38,888 bases of DNA from an uncultured Eubacteriales bacterium (lineage in GTDB: Bacteria; Bacillota; Clostridia; Oscillospirales; Oscillospiraceae), in contig UQWH01000013.1 of the NCBI GenBank assembly GCA_900544705.1, positions 1 to 38,888 of the forward strand. Reading direction: 5' to 3'. A model generated the notes under the pieces. The model made no database searches. It saw nothing but the letters and a program-made list of their open reading frames with translations, and had not been told where the DNA came from. A program made the position numbers and the translations under genes. The first letter of the stretch is position 1; the number at the start of each line of letters is the position of its first letter. This document shows positions 31,363 to 38,888 of this stretch, piece by piece.

Positions 31363-32640
31363 TTATGCCTCGTCCAGCTTCTCCAACGCGGCGATGCGGA
31401 TACACAGGCAGAAGATCTCCATTGCCTGCTTCAGTTCCTCCACCGGCGGCAGTGAGGGCGCGATGCGAATGTTGCTGTCCTGCGGGTCGCGGCCGTAGGG
31501 ATAGGTCGCGCCGGCACCCGTCATGGTCACGCCCGCCTCCTTGCACAGCGCAAGTGCGCGCTTGGCCGTGCCGGGCATGGCATAGAAGGAGATGAAGTAG
31601 CCGCCCTGCGGCCGCGTCCAGTGCGCGATCTCAAGCGGCGCGATCTCGCGGTCCAGCGCATCCAGCACCACCGTAAACTTCGGCGCAAGGAGCGCAGCGT
31701 GCTTCTGCATCAGCGCCAGCGTGTGCGCCTTGTCCTGAAGATAGCGCACATGGCGAAGCTGATTGACCTTGTCGTAGCTGATCGTCTGATAAGTCAGCAG
31801 CGACAGAAGATACTTCATATTCTCCTCCGAGGCGGCCATGCAGGCCACGCCCGCCCCGGGGAAGGTAATTTTGGAAGTCGAAGCAAATTCATAGACCATG
31901 TCCGCATTGCCCTGCGCGCGGCAGAGCGAGAGCATATCGCGGAAGGGCACAAATTCGCCATAGATCTCGTGGATGCAGTAGGCATTATCCCACATCAGGG
32001 TGAAGTCCGGCGCAGCCGGGCGAAGTGCGGCGATGCGGTCGACCGTTTCGTCGGAATAGACGATGCCGTCGGGATTGGAATACTTCGGCACGCACCACAT
32101 GCCCTTGACCGCCGGGTCCTTGACCGCTTCCTCGACCGCGTCCATATCCGGGCCGCTTTCCGTCATGGGGATGCAGATCAGCTCCATGCCGAAGCTCTCG
32201 GAGATTTTGAAATGCCGGTCGTAGCCGGGCGACGGGCAGAGGAAGCGCACGACAGGCTCCTTCGCCCACGGACGCGGCGAGTGCTTCAGGCCGTGGGTGT
32301 AGGCCTTGGCGATCAGATCGTACATCAGGTTCAGGCTGGCGTTGCCGCCGACGAAGATCTCCTCCGGCTTCGTGCCGAGGATCTCCGCAAAGAGCCTCTT
32401 GGCCGAGGGCAGACCGGACAGCTCGCCGTAGTTGCGCGCGTCAATGCCTCCGTCCATGCAGTCGGAGGGGTCTGACAGGACGGTCAGCAGGCCGCTCGTC
32501 ATGTCAAGCTGCGCCTTGGAGGGCTTGCCGCGCGCCATATTCAGATTCAGGTGCAGCGCCTCATAGCGCTGCAATGCTTCGCGCAGGGAGGTCAGCTCCG
32601 CTGCGCGTTCCTGTTTTGTGTACTGTGCATAGGGCTTCAT
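31363..32640 (-). CDS. PLP-dependent aminotransferase (Aminotran_MocR / aspartate aminotransferase-like)
   Basis: 425 residues. It starts with the subgroup signature NLNMARGKPSKAQLDMT, then RNYGELSGLPSAKRLFAEIL, GGNASLNLMYDL (cofactor-phosphate site), LCPSPGYDRHFKI, WCVPKYSNPDGIVYSDET and MWDNAYCIHEI (Asp and Tyr of the cofactor site). The Schiff-base lysine is in FASTSKITFPGAG, and SNIRIAPSLPP near the C-terminus has the substrate-carboxylate Arg. The subgroup (PF12897) contains aspartate aminotransferases, which exchange the amino group between aspartate or another amino acid and 2-oxoglutarate. AAGGAAG precedes the ATG. A consensus promoter lies upstream and the EamA transporter gene follows. 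Confidence 0.94.
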   Translation of the reverse strand: MKPYAQYTKQERAAELTSLREALQRYEALHLNLNMARGKPSKAQLDMTSGLLTVLSDPSDCMDGGIDARNYGELSGLPSAKRLFAEILGTKPEEIFVGGNASLNLMYDLIAKAYTHGLKHSPRPWAKEPVVRFLCPSPGYDRHFKISESFGMELICIPMTESGPDMDAVEEAVKDPAVKGMWCVPKYSNPDGIVYSDETVDRIAALRPAAPDFTLMWDNAYCIHEIYGEFVPFRDMLSLCRAQGNADMVYEFASTSKITFPGAGVACMAASEENMKYLLSLLTYQTISYDKVNQLRHVRYLQDKAHTLALMQKHAALLAPKFTVVLDALDREIAPLEIAHWTRPQGGYFISFYAMPGTAKRALALCKEAGVTMTGAGATYPYGRDPQDSNIRIAPSLPPVEELKQAMEIFCLCIRIAALEKLDEA

Positions 32641-32674
32641 AGATCTTCTTCCTTTCCGGAGGTTTCTTTTCTAC

Positions 32675-32703
32675 ATCTTACTCCGCAAACCTCAAAATGT
32701 CAA
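32675..32703 (-). promoter_or_regulatory. sigma-A promoter of the aminotransferase gene
   Basis: On the minus strand a perfect TTGACA (32698-32703) is separated by 17 bases from TAAGAT (32675-32680). The aminotransferase ATG is about 35 bases downstream. Confidence 0.82.
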
Positions 32704-32774
32704 TTCCATTTTTGTCATTCTGTCAAAAACATTTGTCTTTGCAAAGCGGATAAAACCGGTTCTTGCACCCCCGC

Positions 32775-32803
32775 TTGCATTTTCCCCCGCATCGGTGTAT
32801 GAT
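32775..32803 (+). promoter_or_regulatory. sigma-A promoter of mrnC-rqcH
   Basis: TTGCAT (32775-32780) and TATGAT (32798-32803) with a 17-base spacer. The -10 box begins right after a GTG (32795-32797) that opens the longest mrnC frame, so that GTG lies upstream of any transcript made from this promoter and cannot be its start codon. Confidence 0.72.
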
Positions 32804-32836
32804 AAGGAGCGAAACAACGAGATTGGACTGATCCGA

Positions 32837-33250
32837 TTGCAGAACTATTTTGAACCGAATATGACCCCGAAACAGATCAACGCCATGTCCGCGCTGGCGC
32901 TGGCACACATCGGCGACGCCGTTTTTGAGCTGCTGGTGCGCAGCCGCCTGTGCATCCGCGGCGGCAGCACGAACGGAAAGCTGCACCACGACACTGTCGC
33001 GCAGGTCTGTGCGGGCGCACAGGCCGCGCTGGCCGACCGGATGCTCCCGGCGCTGACCGGGGAGGAGGCCGCCTACTACCGCCGCGGCCGCAACGCCCAT
33101 CCCCATGGAATTCCCAAAAACGCCACGCCCGCTCAGTACGCCAAGGCGACCGGCGTGGAGGCACTCTTCGGCGCGCTGTTCCTGCTCGGCCGGATGCAGC
33201 GCGCAAACGAGCTGTTTGCCGCATTTATGGAGGTACCCGATGCCCTTTGA
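32837..33250 (+). CDS. mrnC: Mini-ribonuclease 3 (Mini-III)
   Basis: About 137 residues from a TTG at 32837 (QNYFEPNMTPKQIN follows the initiator). The open frame reaches back to GTG at 32795, but the promoter -10 box overlaps that region. The ribosome binding site for the TTG is weak, so the exact start is uncertain. The protein is a single RNase III catalytic domain with no double-stranded-RNA-binding domain: LALAHIGDAVFELLVRSRL with the catalytic Asp, YYRRGRNAHPHGIPKNAT, and ATGVEALFGALFLLG with the second acidic residue. Mini-III matures the ends of 23S rRNA in Firmicutes. It overlaps rqcH by 11 bases. Confidence 0.9.
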   Translation: MQNYFEPNMTPKQINAMSALALAHIGDAVFELLVRSRLCIRGGSTNGKLHHDTVAQVCAGAQAALADRMLPALTGEEAAYYRRGRNAHPHGIPKNATPAQYAKATGVEALFGALFLLGRMQRANELFAAFMEVPDAL

Positions 33251-34982
33251 CGCTATTTTTCTCAGCGCCGTCCGGCAGGAGCTTCTGCCGCTCACCGGCA
33301 GCCGGGTCGATAAGATCCAGCAGCCCTCGCGCGACACCGTCCTGCTGCATCTGCGCGGCAGAGACGGCGGCGGCAGGCTGCTGCTTTCGGCCAATGTCAA
33401 CCGCCCGCGCATCCATCTGACGCAGGCTTCCTTTGAAAATCCGGCGCAGCCGCCCATGTTCTGTATGCTGCTGCGCAAGCATCTGACCGGCGGCCGTCTG
33501 GCGGAGATCACCCAGCCGCCCGCAGAGCGCAGCGTGTCCCTTGTTTTTGACTGCACCGACGAGATGGGCGTTCCCTGCCGCAAGAAGCTGATCCTGGAGC
33601 TGATGGGCCGCAATTCCAATCTGATCCTGACCGGCGCGGACGGACGCATTCTCGACTGCCTGCGGCGCGTGGACTTTGAAATGTCCGAGCTGCGGCAGGT
33701 CCTGCCCGGCCTGTTCTATCACGATCCGCCCCGGCAGGATAAGCGCATCCCCGCCGAAACGGACGCCGCGGAGATCGCCCGCCTGCTGGACGCGGCCGAA
33801 CCCGGCCGCCGTCTGGATAAGTGGCTGCTGGACACCTTTGCCGGCATCTCGCCGCTGATTGCGCGGGAGCTGACCTTCCGCTTCACGGGTGAAACGGACA
33901 CGCCGCTGGGCGGTCTGGATTTTTCCTCGCTTGCGGCCTTCCTTGCGCGGGAGTTTTCCCTGCCGGAGGGGTTTGTGCCGGTTCTGCTGCAAAAGGACGG
34001 CGAACCGAAGGAGTTTTCCTACCGGGAGATCCTGCAATACGGCGATTATCTGGAGGAAACGCGCTGCGCTTCCTTCTCCGGGCTGCTCGACCGCTTCTAC
34101 ACGCAGACCGACCGCAGCGAACGGATGCACCAGAAATCGCAGACGCTGCGCAAAACCGTCACGACGCTGCACGAGCGCGTCCTGCGCAAGCTGGAACACC
34201 AGCGACAGGAGCGCGAGGCCACGCTTGACCGCGAACAGCTCCGGCGCATGGGCGACATCGTCACGGCAAATCTGCACGCCATCTCGCGCGGGCAGACGCT
34301 GCTGCGCGCGGAGAACTTTTACGAGGCCGACGCACCCATTATTGAAATCCCGCTCAAGCCCGACCTGTCCCCCCAGCAGAACGCGGCGAAATTTTACAAG
34401 GAATACGCCAAGGCAAAAACCGCCGAAAAGGTGCTCGCGCAGCAGCTATTGCAGGGCGAGCAGGAGGCGGAGTATCTGGCGACGGTGCTGGACGAGCTTT
34501 CCCGCGCGGAGAGCGAAAGTGACCTTGCCGAGATCCGGCAGGAGCTGGAAGCCGGCGGCTACGTCCGTCCCGCCGACCGCCGCAAGCAGCCGAAGCTGCC
34601 CGCCTCCAGACCGATGGAGTTCACCTCCTCCGACGGCTACCGGATCCTTGTCGGCCGGAACAACCGGCAGAACGATCAGCTTTCCATGAAAACCGCGCGC
34701 AAGGACGACCTCTGGCTGCACATCCAGAAATTTCATGGAACGCACGTCATCATCTCCTGCGCGGGCGTGCGCCCGCCCGACCGGACGGTCACGGAAGCGG
34801 CGATGCTGGCCGCCTTCTACTCGCAGGCGAAAAACGGGCAGAATGTTCCCGTGGACGTCACGCAGGTGCGCAATCTGCGTAAGCCGAACGGCGCGAAGCC
34901 CGGTATGGTCGTCTATGACCACTACCAGACGGTGATCGTCACACCGGATGCCGCGCTGCCCGACACGCTGAGAACTAAATAA
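33240..34982 (+). CDS. rqcH: RqcH, NFACT family ribosome-associated quality-control factor
   Basis: 580 residues from the ATG at 33240, which follows GGAGG and overlaps the mrnC end; a longer frame back to 33105 is an out-of-frame overlap of mrnC. RqcH binds stalled 50S-peptidyl-tRNA complexes and recruits tRNA-Ala to add alanine tails that mark the peptide for degradation; older annotations call it fibronectin-binding. NFACT-N covers about 1-200 (FENPAQPPMFCMLLRKHL, LELMGRNSNLIL). Coiled coils occupy about 270-430. NFACT-R is near the end (ARKDDLWLHIQKFHGTHVII, KPNGAKPGMVVYDHYQTV). The Asp-Arg pair needed for function in Bacillus RqcH appears here as Glu96-Arg97. Confidence 0.93.
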   Translation: MPFDAIFLSAVRQELLPLTGSRVDKIQQPSRDTVLLHLRGRDGGGRLLLSANVNRPRIHLTQASFENPAQPPMFCMLLRKHLTGGRLAEITQPPAERSVSLVFDCTDEMGVPCRKKLILELMGRNSNLILTGADGRILDCLRRVDFEMSELRQVLPGLFYHDPPRQDKRIPAETDAAEIARLLDAAEPGRRLDKWLLDTFAGISPLIARELTFRFTGETDTPLGGLDFSSLAAFLAREFSLPEGFVPVLLQKDGEPKEFSYREILQYGDYLEETRCASFSGLLDRFYTQTDRSERMHQKSQTLRKTVTTLHERVLRKLEHQRQEREATLDREQLRRMGDIVTANLHAISRGQTLLRAENFYEADAPIIEIPLKPDLSPQQNAAKFYKEYAKAKTAEKVLAQQLLQGEQEAEYLATVLDELSRAESESDLAEIRQELEAGGYVRPADRRKQPKLPASRPMEFTSSDGYRILVGRNNRQNDQLSMKTARKDDLWLHIQKFHGTHVIISCAGVRPPDRTVTEAAMLAAFYSQAKNGQNVPVDVTQVRNLRKPNGAKPGMVVYDHYQTVIVTPDAALPDTLRTK

Positions 34983-35010
34983 CCGGCGCCGGGAATCCCC
35001 GGCGCCGGTT
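34981..35010 (+). terminator. Rho-independent terminator after rqcH
   Basis: A 13-base perfect stem (34981-34993 with 34998-35010, core CCGGCGCCGG) and an AATC loop, followed by GATTTTTA on the plus strand. It begins inside the rqcH stop codon and lies 12 bases before the end of the convergent copA gene, where it may also serve. Confidence 0.88.
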
Positions 35011-35022
35011 GATTTTTACGAA

Positions 35023-37521
35023 TCATTCGATTCCCGTGACGGTGTAGTCCTCCGCTTCGACCGCTTCCTTCAGGCGCTCGTCCGAAACAGGCGCGTTCAG
35101 CGTCACGATCGCGGTTCCCTTTTCGTGGCTGACCTCGGCAGAGTCGACCTCCGGCAGCGCTTCTAGCGCCTTGCGCACCGTCGCCTCGCAGTGGCCGCAC
35201 ATCATGCCCTTGATGTGGATCGTGCGCACTGTGCCCTGCGGCTTCGTTTTTGCCCGGCGGCGATGGTCATGCCGCGGGTCGCGCAGTTTGCAGAAGTTCA
35301 GCCGCAGAGCATTGGACACCACGCAGAAGCTCGACAGGCTCATGGCCGCCGCGCCGAACATGGGGTTGAGCGTCAGGCCCAGCGCCACGAAGCAGCCCGC
35401 TGCCAAGGGGATGCCGATCACATTATAGATAAAGGCCCAGAACAGATTCTCGTGGATGTTGCGCAGGGTCGCACGGCTCAGGCGGATGGCCGCCGGAACG
35501 TCCATCAGGCTGCTTTTCATCAGCACAACGTCCGCCGCGTCAATGGCGACGTCCGCGCCCGCGCCGATGGCCACGCCGATGTCCGCACGCGTCAGTGCCG
35601 GAGCATCGTTGATGCCGTCGCCCACCATGGCGACGCGCCCCTGCTGCTTCAGGCGGCGGATGACCGCTTCCTTGCCGTCCGGCAGAACACCCGCGATCAC
35701 CTCATCCACACCCGCCTGCGCGCCGATGGCCTTGGCCGTGCGCTCATTGTCGCCCGTCAGCATGACGACGCGGATGCCCATGCCCTGCAATTCGTGCACC
35801 GCCTGCGCGCTGTCTGGCTTGATGGCGTCGGCCACGGCGATCATGCCGAGCAGCCGTCCGCCGCGGGCAAACAGGAGCGGCGTTTTCCCCTCGCCCGCCA
35901 GCGTTTGCGCACGCTGCCGGATCGCGGGCGAAACCTCAAGCTGACCGGAAAGATAGTTCAGGCTGCCGCCCGTCAGCGTTTCGCCATTCTGCGTGGCCGT
36001 CAGGCCATTACCGGGCAAGGCGGAAAAGTCCGTCACCTCCGCCGCCTTCATTCCCAATTCGCCGCACCGGGCGACGATCGCCTTGGCCAGCGGATGCTCG
36101 CTGCGCACCTCCAGCGCCAGCGCCGCGGAAAGCAGCGCGGATTCCTCCACGCCCTCCGCCGGGACGACATCCGTCACACGCGGCTCGCCGCTCGTGATCG
36201 TGCCGGTCTTATCCAGCGCGACGATCTGCGTTTTCCCGGTTTCTTCCAGAGAAACCGCCGTTTTGAATAGAATTCCGTTCTTCGCGCCGAGGCCGTTGCC
36301 GACCATGATCGCCACTGGCGTGGCAAGTCCCAGCGCGCAGGGACAGGAAATGACCAGCACGGAAATGCCCCGCGCCAGCGCATAGCTGAAGGGCTTGCCG
36401 ATCAGCAGCCACACGATCAGCGTCACGATGGAAATGGCAATGACCGTCGGAACGAACACGCCGGACACCCGGTCGGCGACCTTTGCGATGGGCGCCTTGG
36501 TCGCCGCCGCGTCGCTGACCATCTTGATGATCTGCGACAGCGTGGTATCCTCGCCCACGCGCGTCGCCTCGCAGCGCAGGAAGCCGGACTGGTTGACCGT
36601 CGCAGCGGAAACGCCGTCCCCCGGCCCCTTGTCCGCAGGGATGCTCTCGCCGGTCAGGGCCGCCTCATTGACCGCGCTGCTGCCCTCGAGCACGACGCCG
36701 TCCACCGGGATGTTTTCGCCCGGACGCACGACAAACACGTCGCCCTTGCGCACCTGCGAAATGGGGGCCGTGACCTCCCGCCCGTCGCGCAGGAGGCGCG
36801 CCGTCTTGGGCGCGAGCTTCATGAGGCTCTTGAGGGCGTTGGTTGTCTTGCCCTTGGAGCGCGCCTCGAGCATTTTGCCGACGGTGATGAGCGTCAGGAT
36901 CATGGCTGCGGATTCAAAATAGAACTCGTCCATATAGGTCATCACGCCGGCCATGTCGCCGTCCACCTGCGCCCGCGTCATGGCAAACAGCGCATACACG
37001 CTCCACACAAAAGAGGCCATGGAGCCGAGCGCGACAAGCGTGTCCATATTGGGCGAGCGCCGCCAGAGGCTCTTGAAGCCGCTGATAAAGAATTTCTGAT
37101 TGATCACCATGACGATGCCCGCAAGCAGCAGCTGCACCAGACCCATGGCGACGTGGTTGCCGTCAAACCACTTCGGCAGCGGCCAATTCCACATCATATG
37201 CCCCATGGAGAAGTACATCAGCACCAGCAGGAAGCCCACGGAGGCGATCAGCCGCTTTTTCAGCTTCGGCGTTTCGTGGTCGGCCAGCGCGTCCTCTGCG
37301 GCGCTCGGGGTCTGCGCTTCCGTACCCTTGCGCGATGCGCCGTAGCCCGCGTCCTGCACCGCGCGGATGATCGCCTCCGGCGAGGCCGTTCCCTCCACGC
37401 CCATTGAATTGGTCAGCAGGCTCACCGAGCAGGACGTGACGCCCGGCACCTTGGAAACCGCCTTTTCCACACGGGCGCTGCACGCCGCGCAGCTCATGCC
37501 CGTTACATTATATTGTTCCAT
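35023..37521 (-). CDS. copA: copper-translocating P-type ATPase
   Basis: 832 residues. An N-terminal heavy-metal-associated domain has GMSCAACSARVEKA (CxxC at Cys11 and Cys14). Eight membrane helices are expected, and the P1B signature ISCPCALGLATP marks the copper path in the membrane. The phosphorylation motif is ALDKTGTITSGEP, the actuator loop has TGESIPADKG, and the hinge is GDGINDAPAL. A second HMA domain lies at the very C-terminus (GMMCGHCEATVRKAL, Cys775 and Cys778) after a basic His/Arg linker; having one HMA at each end is unusual, as extra HMAs are normally all N-terminal. The pump exports Cu+ from the cytoplasm. It follows csoR by 10 bases. Confidence 0.97.
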   Translation of the reverse strand: MEQYNVTGMSCAACSARVEKAVSKVPGVTSCSVSLLTNSMGVEGTASPEAIIRAVQDAGYGASRKGTEAQTPSAAEDALADHETPKLKKRLIASVGFLLVLMYFSMGHMMWNWPLPKWFDGNHVAMGLVQLLLAGIVMVINQKFFISGFKSLWRRSPNMDTLVALGSMASFVWSVYALFAMTRAQVDGDMAGVMTYMDEFYFESAAMILTLITVGKMLEARSKGKTTNALKSLMKLAPKTARLLRDGREVTAPISQVRKGDVFVVRPGENIPVDGVVLEGSSAVNEAALTGESIPADKGPGDGVSAATVNQSGFLRCEATRVGEDTTLSQIIKMVSDAAATKAPIAKVADRVSGVFVPTVIAISIVTLIVWLLIGKPFSYALARGISVLVISCPCALGLATPVAIMVGNGLGAKNGILFKTAVSLEETGKTQIVALDKTGTITSGEPRVTDVVPAEGVEESALLSAALALEVRSEHPLAKAIVARCGELGMKAAEVTDFSALPGNGLTATQNGETLTGGSLNYLSGQLEVSPAIRQRAQTLAGEGKTPLLFARGGRLLGMIAVADAIKPDSAQAVHELQGMGIRVVMLTGDNERTAKAIGAQAGVDEVIAGVLPDGKEAVIRRLKQQGRVAMVGDGINDAPALTRADIGVAIGAGADVAIDAADVVLMKSSLMDVPAAIRLSRATLRNIHENLFWAFIYNVIGIPLAAGCFVALGLTLNPMFGAAAMSLSSFCVVSNALRLNFCKLRDPRHDHRRRAKTKPQGTVRTIHIKGMMCGHCEATVRKALEALPEVDSAEVSHEKGTAIVTLNAPVSDERLKEAVEAEDYTVTGIE

Positions 37522-37531
37522 ATCGCATCTC

Positions 37532-37831
37532 CTATTTCATCAGCTTCTGTACCGTGGCGATGAGCTCATCGACGACCTCATCCTTGCCCTCGTGCAGGTC
37601 GCGCACCACGCACCCACGGATATGATCCCCCAGCAGCTCGCGATTAAATGCATTGATCGCGGAGCTGGCAGCCGCCGACTGCTGCAAAATGTCGTTGCAG
37701 TAGGCATCGTTTTCCAGCATCGCCTCGATGCCGCGGATCTGGCCCTCAATGCGGCGCAGACGGTTGATGAGCGCCTTTTTCTGCGCCGCGGGGCGGTCGG
37801 TCTTGCGGCAGCACGGACAGTCCTGCTTCAT
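37532..37831 (-). CDS. csoR: CsoR family copper-sensing repressor
   Basis: 99 residues, an all-helical CsoR/RcnR-type protein. The Cu+-binding triad is present: Cys45 in DAYCNDILQ, and His70 and Cys74 in GDHIRGCVV. The first helix reads LINRLRRIEGQIRGIEAML, typical of the family. An extra cysteine cluster (CPCC, residues 5-8) precedes the fold. Apo-CsoR binds a GC-rich operator; Cu+ binding releases it and allows copA expression. The gene is the first of a csoR-copA operon, and a matching palindrome lies in its promoter spacer, so autoregulation is likely. A GGAGATGGTGACACATG leader gives the ribosome binding site. Confidence 0.94.
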   Translation of the reverse strand: MKQDCPCCRKTDRPAAQKKALINRLRRIEGQIRGIEAMLENDAYCNDILQQSAAASSAINAFNRELLGDHIRGCVVRDLHEGKDEVVDELIATVQKLMK

Positions 37832-37862
37832 GTGTCACCATCTCCTGTTTTGATCTGTCTGC

Positions 37863-37891
37863 ATTATATACTCCCCCGGGGTATTTGTCAA
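37863..37891 (-). promoter_or_regulatory. csoR-copA promoter with GC-rich palindromic operator in the spacer
   Basis: On the minus strand TTGACA (37886-37891) and TATAAT (37863-37868) are both perfect sigma-A elements with a 17-base spacer. The spacer is a palindrome, ATACTCCCCCGGGGTAT on the plus strand at 37868-37884. CsoR operators are GC-rich palindromes with flanking ATAC/GTAT, so repressor bound here would block RNA polymerase. The operator call is inferred from family knowledge and position. Confidence 0.85.
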
Positions 37892-38030
37892 TAGAAAACA
37901 TACAAAAATAATATGTTTATTTTCGCGTTTGCCGGGCGCTTCCGCTGTGCATAATACATAAAGCGAAACGTCTGCAAAAATCCGTCAGAATCATGACATG
38001 AAACGCGCAAAAGATGGGGAGAACTACTAA

Positions 38031-38059
38031 TTGCCTTTTGAAATCGAACCGAATATAAT
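38031..38059 (+). promoter_or_regulatory. sigma-A promoter of xpt-guaA
   Basis: TTGCCT (38031-38036) and a perfect TATAAT (38054-38059) have a 17-base spacer. The leader to the xpt ATG is only about 30 bases, too short for a purine riboswitch. The rest of the gap (37892-38030) is AT-rich and I see no other feature in it. Confidence 0.7.
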
Positions 38060-38095
38060 GGAAACAATTATTTTTCACACAGGAGGTCGAGTCCA

Positions 38096-38677
38096 ATGAA
38101 CTCTCTGAAAGAGCGGATCCGCCGCGAGGGACGTATTCTGCCGGGACACATCGTCAAAGTGGACGGTTTTCTGAACCACAGGGTCGATGTCGCCTTTATG
38201 GAGGAGCTGGCGGACGAGTTCGCCAGGATTTTCCCGGTCAAGGATGTCACGCTGGTTTTGACGGCAGAAGCAAGCGGTATCGCGCTGGCTACAATTTGCG
38301 CCCAAAAGTTCGGTGTTCCCCTGCTTTTTGCGAAAAAGGCAAAGAGCGACAACATCGAGGGCGGATTGTACCAGAGCGATATTTTTTCTTATACCTACAA
38401 TAAAAAGGTCACGCTTCTGGTCGCCAAGGACTGGATTCATTCCTCCGACCGCGTACTGATCATCGACGATTTCATGGCGCGCGGCGAGGCCATGCGCGGC
38501 CTGTGCGAGATCGTCGAGCACGCGGGCGCCACGCTGGTCGGCATCGGCGTCGCGGTGGAAAAGGGCTTTCAGGGCGGCGGCGACGCGCTGCGCGCGGCCG
38601 GATACCCCCTGCATTCTCTGGCGGTCATCGACAGCGCCGAGAACGGCAAGATCGTCTTCCGCGGAGGCGACGACTGA
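38096..38677 (+). CDS. xpt: xanthine phosphoribosyltransferase
   Basis: 193 residues, nearly the length of the Bacillus enzyme. It converts xanthine and PRPP to XMP. Family landmarks are MNSLKERIRREG, LPGHIVKVDGFLNHRVD, LTAEASGIALATICA, the long flexible loop with FAKKAKSDN, and the PRPP-binding loop VLIIDDFMARGEAM. AGGAGG stands nine bases before the ATG. The stop overlaps the next start (TGATG), joining it to guaA, which turns XMP into GMP; together they salvage xanthine to guanine nucleotides. No purine riboswitch is visible in the short leader, unlike the Bacillus xpt operon. Confidence 0.97.
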   Translation: MNSLKERIRREGRILPGHIVKVDGFLNHRVDVAFMEELADEFARIFPVKDVTLVLTAEASGIALATICAQKFGVPLLFAKKAKSDNIEGGLYQSDIFSYTYNKKVTLLVAKDWIHSSDRVLIIDDFMARGEAMRGLCEIVEHAGATLVGIGVAVEKGFQGGGDALRAAGYPLHSLAVIDSAENGKIVFRGGDD

Positions 38678-38888
38678 TGGAAAAGGTACTGGTGCTCGAC
38701 TTTGGCGGGCAGTATAACCTGCTCGTCGCGCGCCGCGTGCGCGAATGCGGCGTCTACTGCGAAATTCGTCCCTACCGCACCTCTCTGGAGGAAATTCGCG
38801 CCTTCGCGCCCGACGGCATCATCTTCACCGGCGGCCCCGCCGCGGTCTTTGAGGAGGGCGCACCGACGCTGGACCCGGAGATTTTCCG
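38677..38888 (+). CDS. guaA: GMP synthase (glutamine-hydrolysing), N-terminal part
   Basis: The first 70 codons of a gene that runs off the right edge. The product begins MEKVLVLDFGGQYNLLVARR and continues to GIIFTGGPAAVFEEGAPTLD, the start of the glutamine amidotransferase domain of GuaA, which aminates XMP to GMP. The usual FGSQY is FGGQY here. The catalytic Cys and the synthetase domain are beyond the window. GGAGG inside the end of xpt serves as ribosome binding site and the start overlaps the xpt stop by one base, so the two are translationally coupled. Confidence 0.93.
   Translation, partial: MEKVLVLDFGGQYNLLVARRVRECGVYCEIRPYRTSLEEIRAFAPDGIIFTGGPAAVFEEGAPTLDPEIF

Noticed and set aside
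37892..38095. Purine riboswitch upstream of xpt
   Set aside because: The promoter lies only about 30 bases before the start codon and no purine-riboswitch core (paired stem with conserved TATA/GGG/CTACC elements) is seen.
1..38888. CRISPR arrays, tRNA or rRNA genes, complete insertion sequences
   Set aside because: No regularly spaced repeats, cloverleaf sequences, rRNA segments or transposase genes were recognised on either strand.

Overview
This window looks like part of the chromosome of a Gram-positive anaerobe of the Clostridia, most likely a gut member of the Oscillospirales. The evidence is the moderately GC-rich coding sequence, strong AGGAGG ribosome binding sites and sigma-A-type promoters. 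The gene set also fits: pyruvate phosphate dikinase, Mini-III RNase, an RqcH/NFACT protein, a CsoR/CopA copper pair and lipoboxes, with nothing that points to an outer membrane. No species can be named from the sequence alone.

Region 1 (1-21050, minus strand) is a carbohydrate-degradation locus of 14 collinear genes with short gaps or start-stop overlaps and no visible internal terminator. In transcription order it holds a 5'-truncated GH42-like gene, a GH36 alpha-galactosidase, a DUF4874/DUF4832 lipoprotein, a GH94-type phosphorylase, a DUF4434 protein, a second GH94-type phosphorylase, an SGNH lipoprotein, an SGNH hydrolase, a GH2 beta-mannosidase, a ROK sugar kinase, an SIS sugar-phosphate isomerase, a GH2 beta-galactosidase-like enzyme, a MATE exporter and the start of a LacZ-type GH2 beta-galactosidase. 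A divergent AraC-type regulator (21104-21985) is the obvious controller. Two products are predicted surface lipoproteins and the rest lack signal peptides. This fits import of partly trimmed, probably acetylated, galactose- and mannose-containing oligosaccharides followed by cytoplasmic hydrolysis or phosphorolysis. No sugar importer is present in the window.

Region 2 (about 22170-23834) is a more AT-rich scar of a mobile element, probably an ICE or plasmid. It holds a long perfect inverted repeat, the C-terminal part of a tail-anchored coiled-coil protein, a ParA N-terminus broken by a frameshift and cut off after about 65 codons, a structured parA leader, two strong terminators, and a 3' gene remnant next to ppdK.

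Region 3 (23835-38888) is core-like: ppdK, a solitary ParB/Noc-family gene, a membrane-anchored EEP-family phosphatase/nuclease, a P-loop/CYTH fusion ATPase, an aminotransferase-EamA transporter pair, the overlapping mrnC-rqcH pair, a copA-csoR copper module whose promoter spacer contains a GC-rich palindrome, and the start of an xpt-guaA purine salvage operon. Several genes here have well-formed promoters and hairpin terminators, listed separately.
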